Shown: positions 54,253 to 64,000 of the stretch, piece after piece | Numbering within the stretch: position 1 is the first letter of the stretch | Layout of the letters: each line of letters begins with the position of its first letter | Translations under genes and position numbers: made by a program | The notes under the pieces: generated by a model | What the model was told of the DNA's origin: nothing | Seen by the model: the letters and a program-made list of their open reading frames with translations, nothing else | The model's database searches: none | Source: Rhodamnia argentea | Taxonomy: Eukaryota; Streptophyta; Magnoliopsida; Myrtales; Myrtaceae | NCBI RefSeq assembly: GCF_020921035.1 | Contig: NC_063156.1 | Coordinates: 25,716,283 to 25,780,282, forward strand | Length of the DNA: 64,000 nucleotides | Reading direction: 5' to 3'

Positions 54253-55185
54253 ATGGGACGGAAGGTGGAGAAGCTCCCGAATCCAGCAGCGTTTCTGAGA
54301 GAACCGTTTCACGTCTTGGCCACGACGCTCCTCGCCCTTCTCCTCCCTCTCTCGTTCCTGCTCGCGTCGAGGCTCTCTCTTTCCGGCTACTTCTTCAGCA
54401 GCCTTGCCCCTGCGGATCACGCCCTCGAGCCAATCGCCCTCCTCTTCTCTCTCTTCTTCGACACCAACCCGACTCTCCTCCTTGTCCTTCTCTCCATCCT
54501 CGGCATTGCCACCCTTGTTCATTGCCTCGCCGGCCACATCGACGTCCTCGGCAAGTTGGTCGGCTCGGTCCACCGGCCTGGCCTTTACTTGGCCTGGGTC
54601 TTGCTATGCGCGTCCCAAATTTGCCTCCTTTTAGGCATCGGGGGGAGCTTAGTTCTTGGAGTAGTTAAAGGCTCAAGCTTTAGCTATGAGCCGAGTTCGT
54701 TCAGGAAGGCCCTGTTGTTTATAGGATTGCATGAGACCATGGCCAACTGGTGCAGGGTGGTGGTGAAGCCAGTGGTGGACGACATGGTTCTTGGGTTCCC
54801 TAGGGAGGAGAGGTGGACCGAGAGGGCAGCGGCAGCCACGAGCTTCGGTGGCCTGTGGTGGTGGAGGATGAGGGAGGAAGTCGAGTCGCTGGTGGTGGTT
54901 CCCGAGGTGAAGATGGAGCTCTTGATGGGCGTCGGAGTGGCCGACTTTCTGGCTTGGTGGTTGTATTACTTGACTGTGACTATTGGGATGGTCCAGATTG
55001 TCAAGGGCTTCATGCGGCTTGGAATGACTTTTTCCAGAAGGTTCACCGGAAACTCTGGCGACGACAGCAAATACTTTCCAGGACCCGGACCTGGTCTGTA
55101 TGGAGTGGATAGGCACCAATGGTCAGTTCAGCTCGATCATACTTCGACTCCACTTGGTCGAACAATCCGAATAGATGTATTATAG
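54253..55185 (+). CDS. intronless multipass membrane protein of unknown function
   Basis: An uninterrupted 310-residue frame from the ATG at 54253 (MGRKVEKLPNPAAFLREPFH) to TAG at 55183. I do not recognise a named family. Hydrophobic helices are visible at about residues 19-42, 59-72, 76-97, 113-140 and 232-256. Between the last two is a region with RREERWTER-like charge and a FGGLWWWRMREEVESL stretch; the C-terminal tail (about 50 residues) is hydrophilic and Gly/Pro-rich (FPGPGPGLYG). Codon use is GC-rich at third positions, which together with length and absence of stops supports a real gene. It probably sits in an endomembrane or the plasma membrane. It is convergent with the TBL gene, 230 bp away. 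Function not assigned. Confidence 0.75.
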   Translation: MGRKVEKLPNPAAFLREPFHVLATTLLALLLPLSFLLASRLSLSGYFFSSLAPADHALEPIALLFSLFFDTNPTLLLVLLSILGIATLVHCLAGHIDVLGKLVGSVHRPGLYLAWVLLCASQICLLLGIGGSLVLGVVKGSSFSYEPSSFRKALLFIGLHETMANWCRVVVKPVVDDMVLGFPREERWTERAAAATSFGGLWWWRMREEVESLVVVPEVKMELLMGVGVADFLAWWLYYLTVTIGMVQIVKGFMRLGMTFSRRFTGNSGDDSKYFPGPGPGLYGVDRHQWSVQLDHTSTPLGRTIRIDVL

Positions 55186-55414
55186 TCACGGTGCAGGTCT
55201 AGGTAAGAACTTTCCCGCTCCTGGCCTTGTGCGATTCCTAAGGCAAGGTCCGAAACTCAATCTGCACGTATGTCCAATTTTCTTGCTGTCTCATCATTTC
55301 TCATCAGTTTAGTGGTTACAAGAAATAAGGAACATCAATGCAGAAGCATAATAATGAGATTACACCGGAGAAAAAACCCAAAAGGAACTAAGAAAAACTA
55401 AGCGGATATACATT
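55186..55414. other. 3' intergenic between convergent genes
   Basis: A 229-bp gap shared by the 3' ends of the membrane-protein gene (+) and the TBL gene (-). No other feature seen. Confidence 0.6.
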
Positions 55415-58400
55415 TTACTGGACAGTATGGCGCAGTTTAGTTTGCAAATGCATATACAGAAGTTCGTTCCACGTATCTGGAACGCCAGGAAGACACCAAT
55501 GACTGCAGTCCTGTATGTTGGAAGAGCGTCCTTTCCCCGTTCTTCCTCCATAAATAGATGGATGGCCGTCTACTCTGTACACGGACAGACCGGTTATGTT
55601 CAGCAGCGTTACAGGAGTTTTCATATGCCTTGTCACATCCTCAACCATAACATTCTTCTCCGAGTACCAGTTACTTGAGGAAGTATTAAGAGGTCGGGTG
55701 GCTTCTCGGCAATGCCCTCCCGAGTTCCACTGACCTCCCCTGTGTTCCATGGACCAGTATTCCAGTTAGCAACAAATGTGAGGCTATGATTTCATCTAGG
55801 ATTTTAAAGTTTGTGACACTGAAGGCAAACCTGAAATGAGAAGGTGCAGAGCTTCGAAAGAAGACCTGCGTTTTGGCCGGATTGATGTGCCTATCAACCC
55901 AAGATGCCCAGGTCTTTAACGCTTTCCTGAAGGCCGTTGAAACGTCAAGCTGGGGAAGGACTTGACCCCCCTCTTGGTAGTAATTGATCCTAGAATGACG
56001 CAGAGTGCTCATCAGAAAATTTGCCACAAAATCTCGGTACCCAAATTAGAAAAATTGCAGTTTAACTACACAAAATCCACATTGTGAAAATGCACACTTA
56101 TTAAGAAAGTGAGAATTTTGTGGTAATGGCCCTTCTGTTTTTTCTTTTTTTGGGCCAGTTCTTGTAGTAACAGAAGAGAACACAAAGCTATTGATGGGAA
56201 GGCAGTGATATCGGGTTGTAAGCAGCTTCAATGTGGCTTTGTCAAAAGAGTTCATGTTCTCCCCATAGACTACACACACTTGGTGGAAAAACACCATGCG
56301 AATGCACTTAACAGCGGAAAATGCCTAAGAACTCCTACTTAACAATGCACACTCATAGCAGTTCATCCTTGGATACACTGACATTTGCTCAGGTCAAGAC
56401 ATGGATAAGGAACCTAGTCGCCCAATTTCCTCCACTACTGGTCTAATAACTAACTTCTTATTGCCCAGCAGAATGTAATGATGAACATTGAAGAGGTAGG
56501 TAAAGATTTTGAACAAAAAATTGGAAAGTATACAGTGGATGTTGTTTCGTATTTGATAATAAAGTACTACAGAAGAAAGATCTCAGCATGGCTACGATTT
56601 GGCACGGATGGCCTAGTCTGGTCTCCATTAGATATTTTTTGCAGGAAAGGAACTCAGATGGATGTGTGAAAATAGACAATCTTTATCGACACTTAATTCA
56701 GCCAACCTTTTCTGATTATATAGTCAACAGTAAATTAATCCTTCTCCCCAGATCCACCTACGAAATGGCACACAAGAATGGAGACCACAAAAACAAGACT
56801 CTGAAGTCAGGATCAATTATATTCATTGTTCATGTGCTATTATTGCATTGACTGCATGAAAAGGAAAGTCCGTCATCTCTACTCTTACTTCCACATATTC
56901 TAGTAGTTTTAATCTTGATAGTTACATCCAATTGAGATTCAAACATAATTAAAAAATTGCCAAGACCTGATCAAGACAGGCTAGATTCTTGATGCAACAA
57001 GCACTTAAGATAATCCCAGGAAACAGTCTTATCTGATCTGATTTGCAAATATAGTAGAAATTTCTTATTCTATTGCACCTTGCCTACAATTTAGGCGCTC
57101 TCCAGTGCGTATACACAGCGCTTGAAAATTGATTGCTCAAAAGTGAATTTGCTCGACAAATCAAGAAGTCCTCATCTAGCCACTCACCCGGCTTTTGTTT
57201 TGTAATGGGACCACCAATGGGCAGTGTTGAAGACCAAAATATCTGCTCCTCTCCATCTGGATGAGCCACGATCCATCGTGTCAATCCTCAAAGTTTTTAC
57301 CCTCTTCTTCCCAAGCCGTGCCTTGCTCTCATGAACCAAAAAATGAGTCACGTAGAATTCAACTGTACATTTATAATCCTGCAAGAGAAAAGCAGCCATT
57401 CATCAACTCACACAGAAACAGAGCACAAACGAAAATCATTTATTTCGTAGGAATAACTACCGCAAATCTGAAACTATAATTCCCCTTCTCTTTGGTAATT
57501 TTCCGTCCATGGGTCTCATAAACCCTCTTCGGATCTCGAACGCCTCCCATCAACAGGCACAACATGGATTCCCACTGGTTCCTGTTTATTGAATCCCCAA
57601 CAAATACTAGCCTCTTCCCTCTGATTAATTGCAGCATGTTCGTCGCATTGAACCTGATAAGACCACGACAGCGCAAAAAAAAAAAAATATCAAAAAAGGA
57701 ATCAAAATCATCGTCTCATCTGTTAATGTTGTCTTAATCGCTACCAGTAAATGCAGCACAAACGGGTACTCATTCATCCCAATTGATTCGGAAAATTCAA
57801 AAAATAAATAGACAAACTAAAACAGAGAAAAAGTAGCACCTTGGAAAGTCGCAATCCTGCGGTTGCCACCTCCACTTCAGGTAGTCTTTGTCTGGTCTTC
57901 CATTTCCCTCGCAATCGAAACCTTCGTCTATGAAAGGGCACCACCCATTCGTGTAAAGAGGATAGCTCTCGTCGTACACCCACTTCCCTCTCGTCAATTC
58001 ACAACCTCCTGAACTCCCTGCTTCACTCTCCACACTGACTAAACCCTCCTCTCGCTGCGATGGAGTCGCTTTCTCTCTCCCCTCCTCGACTCCTTCGCTT
58101 TTCGCCACCACAACTTGCTCTTCGAATTTTTGACCGCCCGAAGCATCGTCACTCTCGGAGAGTGCTTTGAGCACAGTGTCTTCGTCATCCGGCACTTCGG
58201 AGTCACTTCCATCCTTCTGAATCTCCCTCAGAGCTGAGAATTTCAGATACCCAGAGGCATTTCTAGAAGCATTGTCGGGCTTCTCGAGATGGGCATCGAT
58301 CAAAACCGAACCTTTCGCGCCGACTGCCGACAAATTCCCACGAAGTCCGGTCAGTTTCTGAACAGTCAAGGGGTTTACGGCGAGAGCGACGGAGGTTATG

Positions 58401-58552
58401 TTGAAGTGGATGTGGATCTGTGGGTGGGTGGGAGGGGTGATCTTGAAGGCCCAGACGGAGAAGAAGGTGAAGAAGACGAGGGAGGAAGAGATTGTGAGGG
58501 AAAAGACGAGGACTTTCGAGGACTTGACAGAGAAACTTCTCTGCCTGTCCAT
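55415..58552 (-). CDS. TBL: TRICHOME BIREFRINGENCE-LIKE wall polysaccharide O-acetyltransferase
   Basis: Golgi type II membrane protein of the TBL family, whose members transfer acetyl groups to xylan, mannan, pectin or other wall polymers. Exons 58552-57840, 57653-57461, 57378-57188, 55989-55831 and 55739-55415 join in frame to 526 residues. Order: short basic cytosolic tail, signal anchor (about 14-36), acidic stem region, TBL domain ([40 protein letters not shown]) and the DUF231/GDS domain with [15 protein letters not shown] and, near the end, [19 protein letters not shown] carrying the DxxH catalytic pair. All catalytic residues are present. It is closest by eye to the TBR/TBL1/TBL2 branch; the acceptor polymer cannot be told. 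Intron 3 is 1.2 kb. The start at 58552 ([13 protein letters not shown]) gives the expected short tail before the anchor. Confidence 0.9.
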
Positions 58553-59480
58553 GCGTTTACTGCTTCACTCACTGTTGCCAGGGGTTTCTCGTTTCTCTCC
58601 CTTTCTCTTTCCTTATTTTCCTCAGGTTTTATTTTGAGGGGGTGCGATGCTTCGGATGAAAGTCAAAGACAAGATTGGCTGCGATTTGGTAGCAGTGTAG
58701 TGGACACAGGCATGTGAATGCGTGCCTCTCGAAGTGGGTTGAGTACTATAATGGCGGAGAAGGTGGCAGATGTTCGACAATTTAAAAAAAAAAAAAAAAA
58801 GGCAAGAAAACAAAGACGGTAGGTAGGCTACGTGGAGAAAATGAGGGGAGTAGGAAGCGGTGCTCAAGGAGGGGAGGGTGCAGATAACAATGACGATTGA
58901 CGAAGATCATGAGGCCGAGATGCTGTCGGTTTTGCGAGGGATTTTATTTGACCCAGGATTTTAAAAGAAAATCAGGAAAAAGCTGTTTGTATTCAAGCAT
59001 TAGGTACGATCTCGACTGTAAAAACCAGGAGAACAGAAACAGCAAATGATGCCCTCGGCCAAGCTGCCGACATCCTTGGCTAACGGTCTTTAAATTTTAA
59101 TCTATTTAATATGATTTCTTAAATTTTATATCAATATATAATAAGGTTTTTGAATTTTTTTATAAATATTCAATCTAGTTTTTAGATTGCACGAAAATAT
59201 TCAATATCATCCTTCTACTAATTCATATTTAGGGACGATATTGAATATGAAAATATAGTTTATGGATTAAATTGGATATGTACGATAAGTTTGAAAATTA
59301 TATTAAATAAATTAAAAAAATCTAAGGATGATATTATTATATTGCACCAAGAGTCCATCGACTGAGAAATGGTGCGACTGAGAAGGAAACGTTATCACAG
59401 AAGTAAACTGCTCGTTGATCTCCTCTCTCCCATCAGTCCAAAATTCCAAATTCTCTCCCCGTCTCTCTCTCTCTGTCTTG
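58553..59480. other. intergenic; upstream of TBL and COX5C
   Basis: Divergent promoter region of TBL (-) and COX5C (+). It has a poly-A run at 58783-58800 and a fold-back AT-rich segment at 59085-59335. No further gene recognised. Confidence 0.45.
59085..59335. repeat. AT-rich fold-back repeat
   Basis: The left half carries ATATTCAATATCATCCTTCT; the right half carries ACGATATTGAATATGAAAAT and AAGGATGATATTATTA, the complement of related units. Long imperfect palindrome, MITE-like, without coding potential. Confidence 0.45.
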
Positions 59481-59683
59481 GTGCGATTGAGAAATGGGGC
59501 TTCTTCTCGTACATCGCTGAGCAGGAAAGTTGGCCCATCGGATCAGAAGAGCAGTCCATTGAAGAAGCCCACCAATCAATTTTTAATTCTTCAATTCTGT
59601 TCTACCCCACTCTCTCTCTCTCTCTCTCTCGCTCGCGCACGCATTCAGCTCCAGGAAAAGTAGACTCCTCCGTCTCTTCCGAG
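59480..59683 (+). promoter_or_regulatory. probable leader exon of COX5C
   Basis: A CT-rich stretch with TCTCTCTCTC runs ends CTTCCGAG followed by GTAAAC (donor at 59684). The matching acceptor TTCCAG ends at 61435, 14 bases before the COX5C start codon. The leader intron would be 1752 bp. Leader introns that raise expression are known in plant COX5c genes. Confidence 0.5.
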
Positions 59684-61449
59684 GTAAACCCTAATCCGGA
59701 TCTTCGATTTTGTTTCGGCTTTCGGCCTTCCAGATTGTTATTACGAGTGATTTCATGCACCACGAACGCGTTTTTTCGATTCACTCGATGTTTGACTCTA
59801 GTTGGGCGAGTTCTGTGCCTGTTTTTGTGTAATGTAAGTGTTGGGATGGTGGTCGATGTGGTCACTATTTTGGGATCTGTACGGCTCTCGATGGAAGTGA
59901 TCTCGGTTTTTTTTTATGGATTTTTAAGCGTGCGTTTCTCGCCGCCCTTCATCGGCGTTGTCAGCTTGAATTTGTTATGTTGTAGCGCGGATTGATCCAT
60001 ATGTTCGCTTTATAAGGTTGGGGGAGATGATCCGGGGTTTCGTCTGAAACAGAGGAAGTAGTGAATATTATCACTCCCTGCCCTGATTTTATTTCCTTTT
60101 TCCCCTTCTGGGTGAAGTGGATTGTTAATGGCCATCTCTGCAGAGCAATTTTCGATCTCTCATGTTTCCCTCTCTCTCTCGCACTTAGCGCATGGTGCAG
60201 GCCCCGTCGGAGATGAACTAGGAAATTCAGTGGGAGATACTGTGGAAATTAAATTGCCTTCCAGATGCTGCTGCTAATTTTGTTTAGGATAAGCTACATG
60301 GCAGATTTCAATTGGGTCATTTGGTTAATCAGAATCTGGATTTGATTTTTCAAGTTAGTTTTAAATTTCTCATTGGTCACTCAAAGTACACTTTTTCTCT
60401 ATAATCAACAGTTTTCATCACAAACTCATGTTTAGTTCTTTTGTATTCTATTATATGTAGGGTTGTCTTGCGGTTCAGTTTGGAGATATTTTAACCTAAA
60501 ATGAACTTATGGTTTGGGAAAAGTATCAACTCAAATCCAAACTGAACCAAAAAAATCACAATACAAAGCAGAAGTTTACTTCAATTTGTTATTTGAATTG
60601 GTGGCTTGGTTTTCAATTGTGGAGATTTAGTAGATACACAAAAAAAAAGTTTTGACCTAGAAAACGCATTTTTCTCTCTCTCTCACGGTGGTGGTTTACC
60701 AGTTTTCCTTTCTTAACGTCCCTATATATGGGCTTGTCCGATATTTACATTAAAATCTATCTCACATGGTACTTGAATTCTGCATTCAATTAACGTATCT
60801 GATTTATTGGTTTGCATGTTGCATTTTTCATCCTGCTTTTCTTGTACGAGTAAATGCTCCATAGAGTAATTGGGGCAGATTGTATGGATTCATCTCTGAT
60901 TTTTAGAGAAAGTTCTAGCGATTATCCTCTCGAAGAAGTCTACGTGAGGGGGAAGGGTGCAATACATTTTGCATCGGGCGCATGGTGATGAGGTTCAAGA
61001 CCATTTACGCAGTTTGTTAATCTCTTCTGTTTTCCTTTTTAATGAACATCTGTACACTTTATCCATCAAGTTAAGTTGATCCTGTCTTGAGTGGTGTGCC
61101 TGGAACCTAGTTAATTACTTCCAGCATCAGCTTTATGCAATTTTTTTCTTTTTCGGGTCACGAAAGTTGGTGATCTAGAACTTGATTGTTGTGTCAAATT
61201 ATTGAAGTATGGGGACAATGAAGCTATGCTGGATTTTCATTTTCTGTTAGCCATTGAGCAATTAGAAGTTATGGTGAGTTCTAGAGAAAATGGTGGCAAC
61301 TGGTATGTAACCACTTGGCGTGTTGCAATCACATGTTATGCACATGTATTTCTACACTCTGGCATTATGGTCAAAAAATGAAGATAACTAGTTAAAGAGG
61401 TGATGGTTTCTGATCACTGGTCTTGCAAGTTCCAGATTGTTGTGGAAGA

Positions 61450-61641
61450 ATGGCTGGCCATAAAATCGCTCATGCCACATTGACTGGGCCAAGTGTCATC
61501 AAGGAGATCTTGATCGGTATCACCCTTGGAATGGCTGCTGGCGGCATCTGGAAAATGCATCACTGGAATGAGCAGAGGAAAGTGAGGGCATTTTATGATC
61601 TTCTGGAGAAGGGCGAGATCAGTGTTGTTGCAGAAGAGTAA
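61450..61641 (+). CDS. COX5C: cytochrome c oxidase subunit 5c
   Basis: A plant-type small subunit of mitochondrial complex IV, which passes electrons from cytochrome c to oxygen. The 63-residue frame starts MAGHKIAHATLTGPSVIKEI and ends GEISVVAEE, the full usual length, in a single coding exon. One transmembrane helix spans about residues 18-36 (IKEILIGITLGMAAGG), followed by the conserved KMHHWNEQRKVRAFYDLLEKGE matrix/intermembrane tail. There is no cleavable presequence, as usual. The ATG at 61450 is the only one that gives the family N-terminus. A 1.75-kb leader intron probably lies just upstream. Confidence 0.93.
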   Translation: MAGHKIAHATLTGPSVIKEILIGITLGMAAGGIWKMHHWNEQRKVRAFYDLLEKGEISVVAEE

Positions 61642-62770
61642 GCATTAGTCATCTCCCGTCCTCTGATGGACAAGTTCCGCAATAACCTGTCCATTTGTTT
61701 TTTTCCTTCAATTGTCTCTTGATCATGGTTGGCTGAAGAATAAATATCGTCTTTTGACATACAGACCCTTCCTCCATTGGAAAGTCATTGTAGTTTTCTG
61801 GTTTGACACTACTGTGGATATGCGGTTCTTTAAGTTTGAGATGTCATTAACTCGATTATATTTCTCATGGTTTTGAGATTGAGTAATTCAGTTGCTGAAA
61901 AATATGAATTTTGTGGTTGGCCTGATAATTAGATTAACTAAACTGTCTTATCATTTTCTGCTTAGAACGTGTAGAGTGTCCTGCTTTATTCCTGGTCTGA
62001 ACCCAATGTGTGGGAGGGTTTCTCAGGTCTTGTAAACCTCGAGTCCATTATCAATTTTGTATTGGGTGCGTAAAGGCATACTCTGTCATTGATGTCTTCC
62101 ACTTCTGCCCTGTACGCTATGTCAGATTGTGAATCACATTTGAAACACAATTTTCTCATTTGTTTTCACCGAGCAGTTTATGCTGGTCTTGTCTCAAGAA
62201 TTCAGGGGGTCTCCTAGTGACCGAGGGTGCTCATTCGAGTGAGTATGCTCGAAAACCTCCTTATCCTTTTGATCTTTTTTTCTGGTCATCTGTCGAAACA
62301 CTTGGATGGCCAGAAACTGGGAAGTCTTGTGGAATCTGTCTCTCTTAGAATCTAAAGATGTGGCAATGACTGGTTGATATTTCGGAGCAGCATCTGGTTG
62401 TTAATAGAGACGTGGTAAAGGCTTCCAAAATCTTGCTAGGAAATATCAATGACCCTAGGAAGCGGGCGTGATGCCGACCTCGGCTGGATGACAAAACCTT
62501 GAATTGGCATATTCTTGTGTAGGTTTTGAATCCCTTGCTCGGTCATTGTGAGATAATATGCCACGTACCTTTTACTGTGATAGTGATAATGGATTCTCTC
62601 CGAAAGTGAAAGCCCGACAATTTACAATCCCAATTCTCTTTTGTTAAAGGTAAACAACGAAAGTCTTGTACAGATTCATAGAAGACTGGCGAATTTTTGT
62701 TGTCCATTTCATTCTTTTGGGTTTACAGAAATACTTCTCTTAGCACCAAAAAAATGTAAAATATCTGCAG
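61642..62770. other. 3' UTR of COX5C and intergenic
   Basis: The first 300-450 bases are likely 3' UTR. The remainder is mixed; the short frame at 62160-62348 is not supported as a gene. Confidence 0.45.
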
Positions 62771-62778
62771 TGAAATTC

Positions 62779-62860
62779 CCACGTGGAGAGCTACCACTGG
62801 TTGTCACCTGATAAGAAGTGTGAACTCACACCACCATCGAATCTCCCATCTATTTATATG
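62779..62860 (+). promoter_or_regulatory. CP12 promoter: G-box, I-box, TATA
   Basis: A perfect palindromic G-box CCACGTGG (62779-62786), an I-box GATAAG (62810-62815) and a TATA-like TATTTATAT (62851-62859) lie in order within 155 bp upstream of the CP12 start codon. G-box plus I-box is the classic light-responsive unit of photosynthesis genes. Binding is inferred. Confidence 0.6.
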
Positions 62861-62931
62861 CACAATGCATGCCCAATCTCCCCTCACCATAGCAGAATAC
62901 TACACCAAGAACATATCTACTCCCCTTCCAA

Positions 62932-63315
62932 ATGGCAACCATATCGAGCATCAGCCTCTCAACCCCTAGAACCGTGCCCAAGTCGGCTGAGCTGCAGAAG
63001 CTGGCCGCCTCCACCTCCCCGCAGCTGAATTACCCATGGAGGAGGTCCTACCAGCTCAGGGCTCGCCGCCACATGGTGGTAGCTTCCGCTGCCCCAGAGA
63101 AAATAGAGGATAAGGTGGCCGAGAGCATAAAGGGAGCGGAAGAGGCATGCTCTGGTGACCCCGTGAGCGGGGAGTGCGTGGCTGCCTGGGACGAGGTGGA
63201 GGAGCTGAGCGCGACGGCAAGCCACCTTAGGGACAAGAAGAAGGATTCGGATCCCCTAGAGACTTACTGCAAGGACAACCCGGAGACTGCCGAATGCCGT
63301 ACATACGAGGATTGA
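62932..63315 (+). CDS. CP12: Calvin-cycle regulator CP12
   Basis: A small, intrinsically disordered chloroplast stromal protein that in the dark locks GAPDH and phosphoribulokinase into an inactive complex through redox-controlled disulfides. The single-exon frame encodes 127 residues: a transit peptide to about residue 52 (Ser/Arg/Thr-rich), then mature CP12. The two cysteine pairs are present: C73/C82 (EACSGDPVSGEC) and C113/C122 (YCKDNPETAEC), with the conserved AWDEVEEL motif (85-92) between and the C-terminal RTYED that enters the GAPDH active site. All regulatory residues are intact. Light-type promoter elements lie directly upstream. Confidence 0.95.
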   Translation: MATISSISLSTPRTVPKSAELQKLAASTSPQLNYPWRRSYQLRARRHMVVASAAPEKIEDKVAESIKGAEEACSGDPVSGECVAAWDEVEELSATASHLRDKKKDSDPLETYCKDNPETAECRTYED

Positions 63316-64000
63316 TTTCTCTTCGCTATAGTCCTTGCCATGTCCTTGAGATGATTAATCTTAGTTCTGGTTGTTTATGCTGTGGGAATAGTAACACCGC
63401 GTTGTACTTTCATCAGATATACCTTGCACCAGTGGAATTTATTGGTGACGAACCTGAAAACCTGCTAATGAATATGCGTATTCCTATATAACATGCCTAC
63501 GTCTCCTCTTAAGTCTAGGTGGAATTTGCAAGCAATTTGAGATTTGTTCTGTTAAATACAATCTTTTGAAGAAGCTTCACGGATATATGTACGTGTAGAC
63601 ACCATCCACCGGGAGACAAAAATTTCTCGTAGAATATGAAGTGGAGGAATTGGGCTATAGGACAGAAGAGTTTGGCCTGGAGCTTGGAAAGATCGAGACT
63701 CGCCTCTCAGTTAGACCAGAGATTTGTTCACTCGTCTCTAAGCACGAACTATCATGTTCCGACGAAATTAGAACTCATTCGTATTTGTATGTCCTCTTAT
63801 CGTACCTGCTTAGCGTGACAGAGGATATCAACTGCATAATCTTGCATATGGACGACACAATTACGCGAAGTCGTCGAAATATCTGTAGTGAAACATCGAA
63901 GTTCCTTTGTTTCAGAGAATGCTCGAGGGCATCTAGCACTTTCTGAAACCCACTGCCTGACTTTTCTAGGTCTTCGGACTCAAACTCGCAGATTCAAGAA
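63316..64000. other. 3' flank of CP12, no further gene recognised
   Basis: The first 200-250 bases are probably the CP12 3' UTR. The overlapping frames at 63636-63946 (+) show no family resemblance and are not called. Confidence 0.45.

Noticed and set aside
63636-63946. Two overlapping plus-strand frames after CP12
   Set aside because: No recognisable family and likely 3' flanking DNA; could be re-examined if sequence beyond the window were available.

Overview
The window is nuclear DNA of a flowering plant, most likely a eudicot. The evidence is split genes with GT-AG introns, plant-only proteins (CP12, a trichome-birefringence-like acetyltransferase, an ALE2-type receptor kinase), AT-rich intergenic DNA and many plant-type repeats. 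Genus cannot be fixed by eye. No RNA gene, CRISPR array or bacterial-type operon was seen. Exon models were built by hand from frame, splice signals and family similarity; UTR limits are approximate.

Left part (1-17.6 kb) is repeat territory: a Harbinger-like MITE, a second dispersed repeat, a young 11.75-kb LTR element (1826-13575) that carries only gag and matches the Tat lineage of Ty3/gypsy, and the 3' remnant of a Ty1/copia element.

The middle (17.7-38 kb) is built around purine synthesis. Two intron-matched copies of the GAR synthetase gene (PUR2/purD type) lie in opposite orientation, at 17.7-20.2 kb (minus) and 31.6-34.6 kb (plus). A third, decayed copy lies at 36.7-37.9 kb, and a stray relic of the first exon lies at 23.9-24.2 kb. 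Just upstream of the minus copy is a UMP-CMP kinase-like gene that keeps its introns but has lost several substrate-binding arginines and a clear start. Between the copies are MITEs, fold-back repeats, a partial segmental duplication, and three tiny T-run/GGTCGAA insertions, each flanked by a direct repeat.

The right part (40.8-63.3 kb) holds ordinary, intact genes in this order: an ALE2-type receptor-like kinase (+), an INO80 complex subunit B homologue with PAPA-1 and HIT zinc-finger regions (+), an intronless multipass membrane protein of unknown function (+), a TBL-family wall-polysaccharide O-acetyltransferase (-), cytochrome c oxidase subunit 5c with a leader intron (+), and the Calvin-cycle regulator CP12 with a G-box/I-box/TATA promoter (+). 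They serve unrelated processes; no operon-like logic is expected.

The points most worth a second look are the PUR2 duplication history, the arginine-poor UMP-CMP kinase-like gene, the clustered micro-insertions, and the gag-only LTR element with its internal tandem array.
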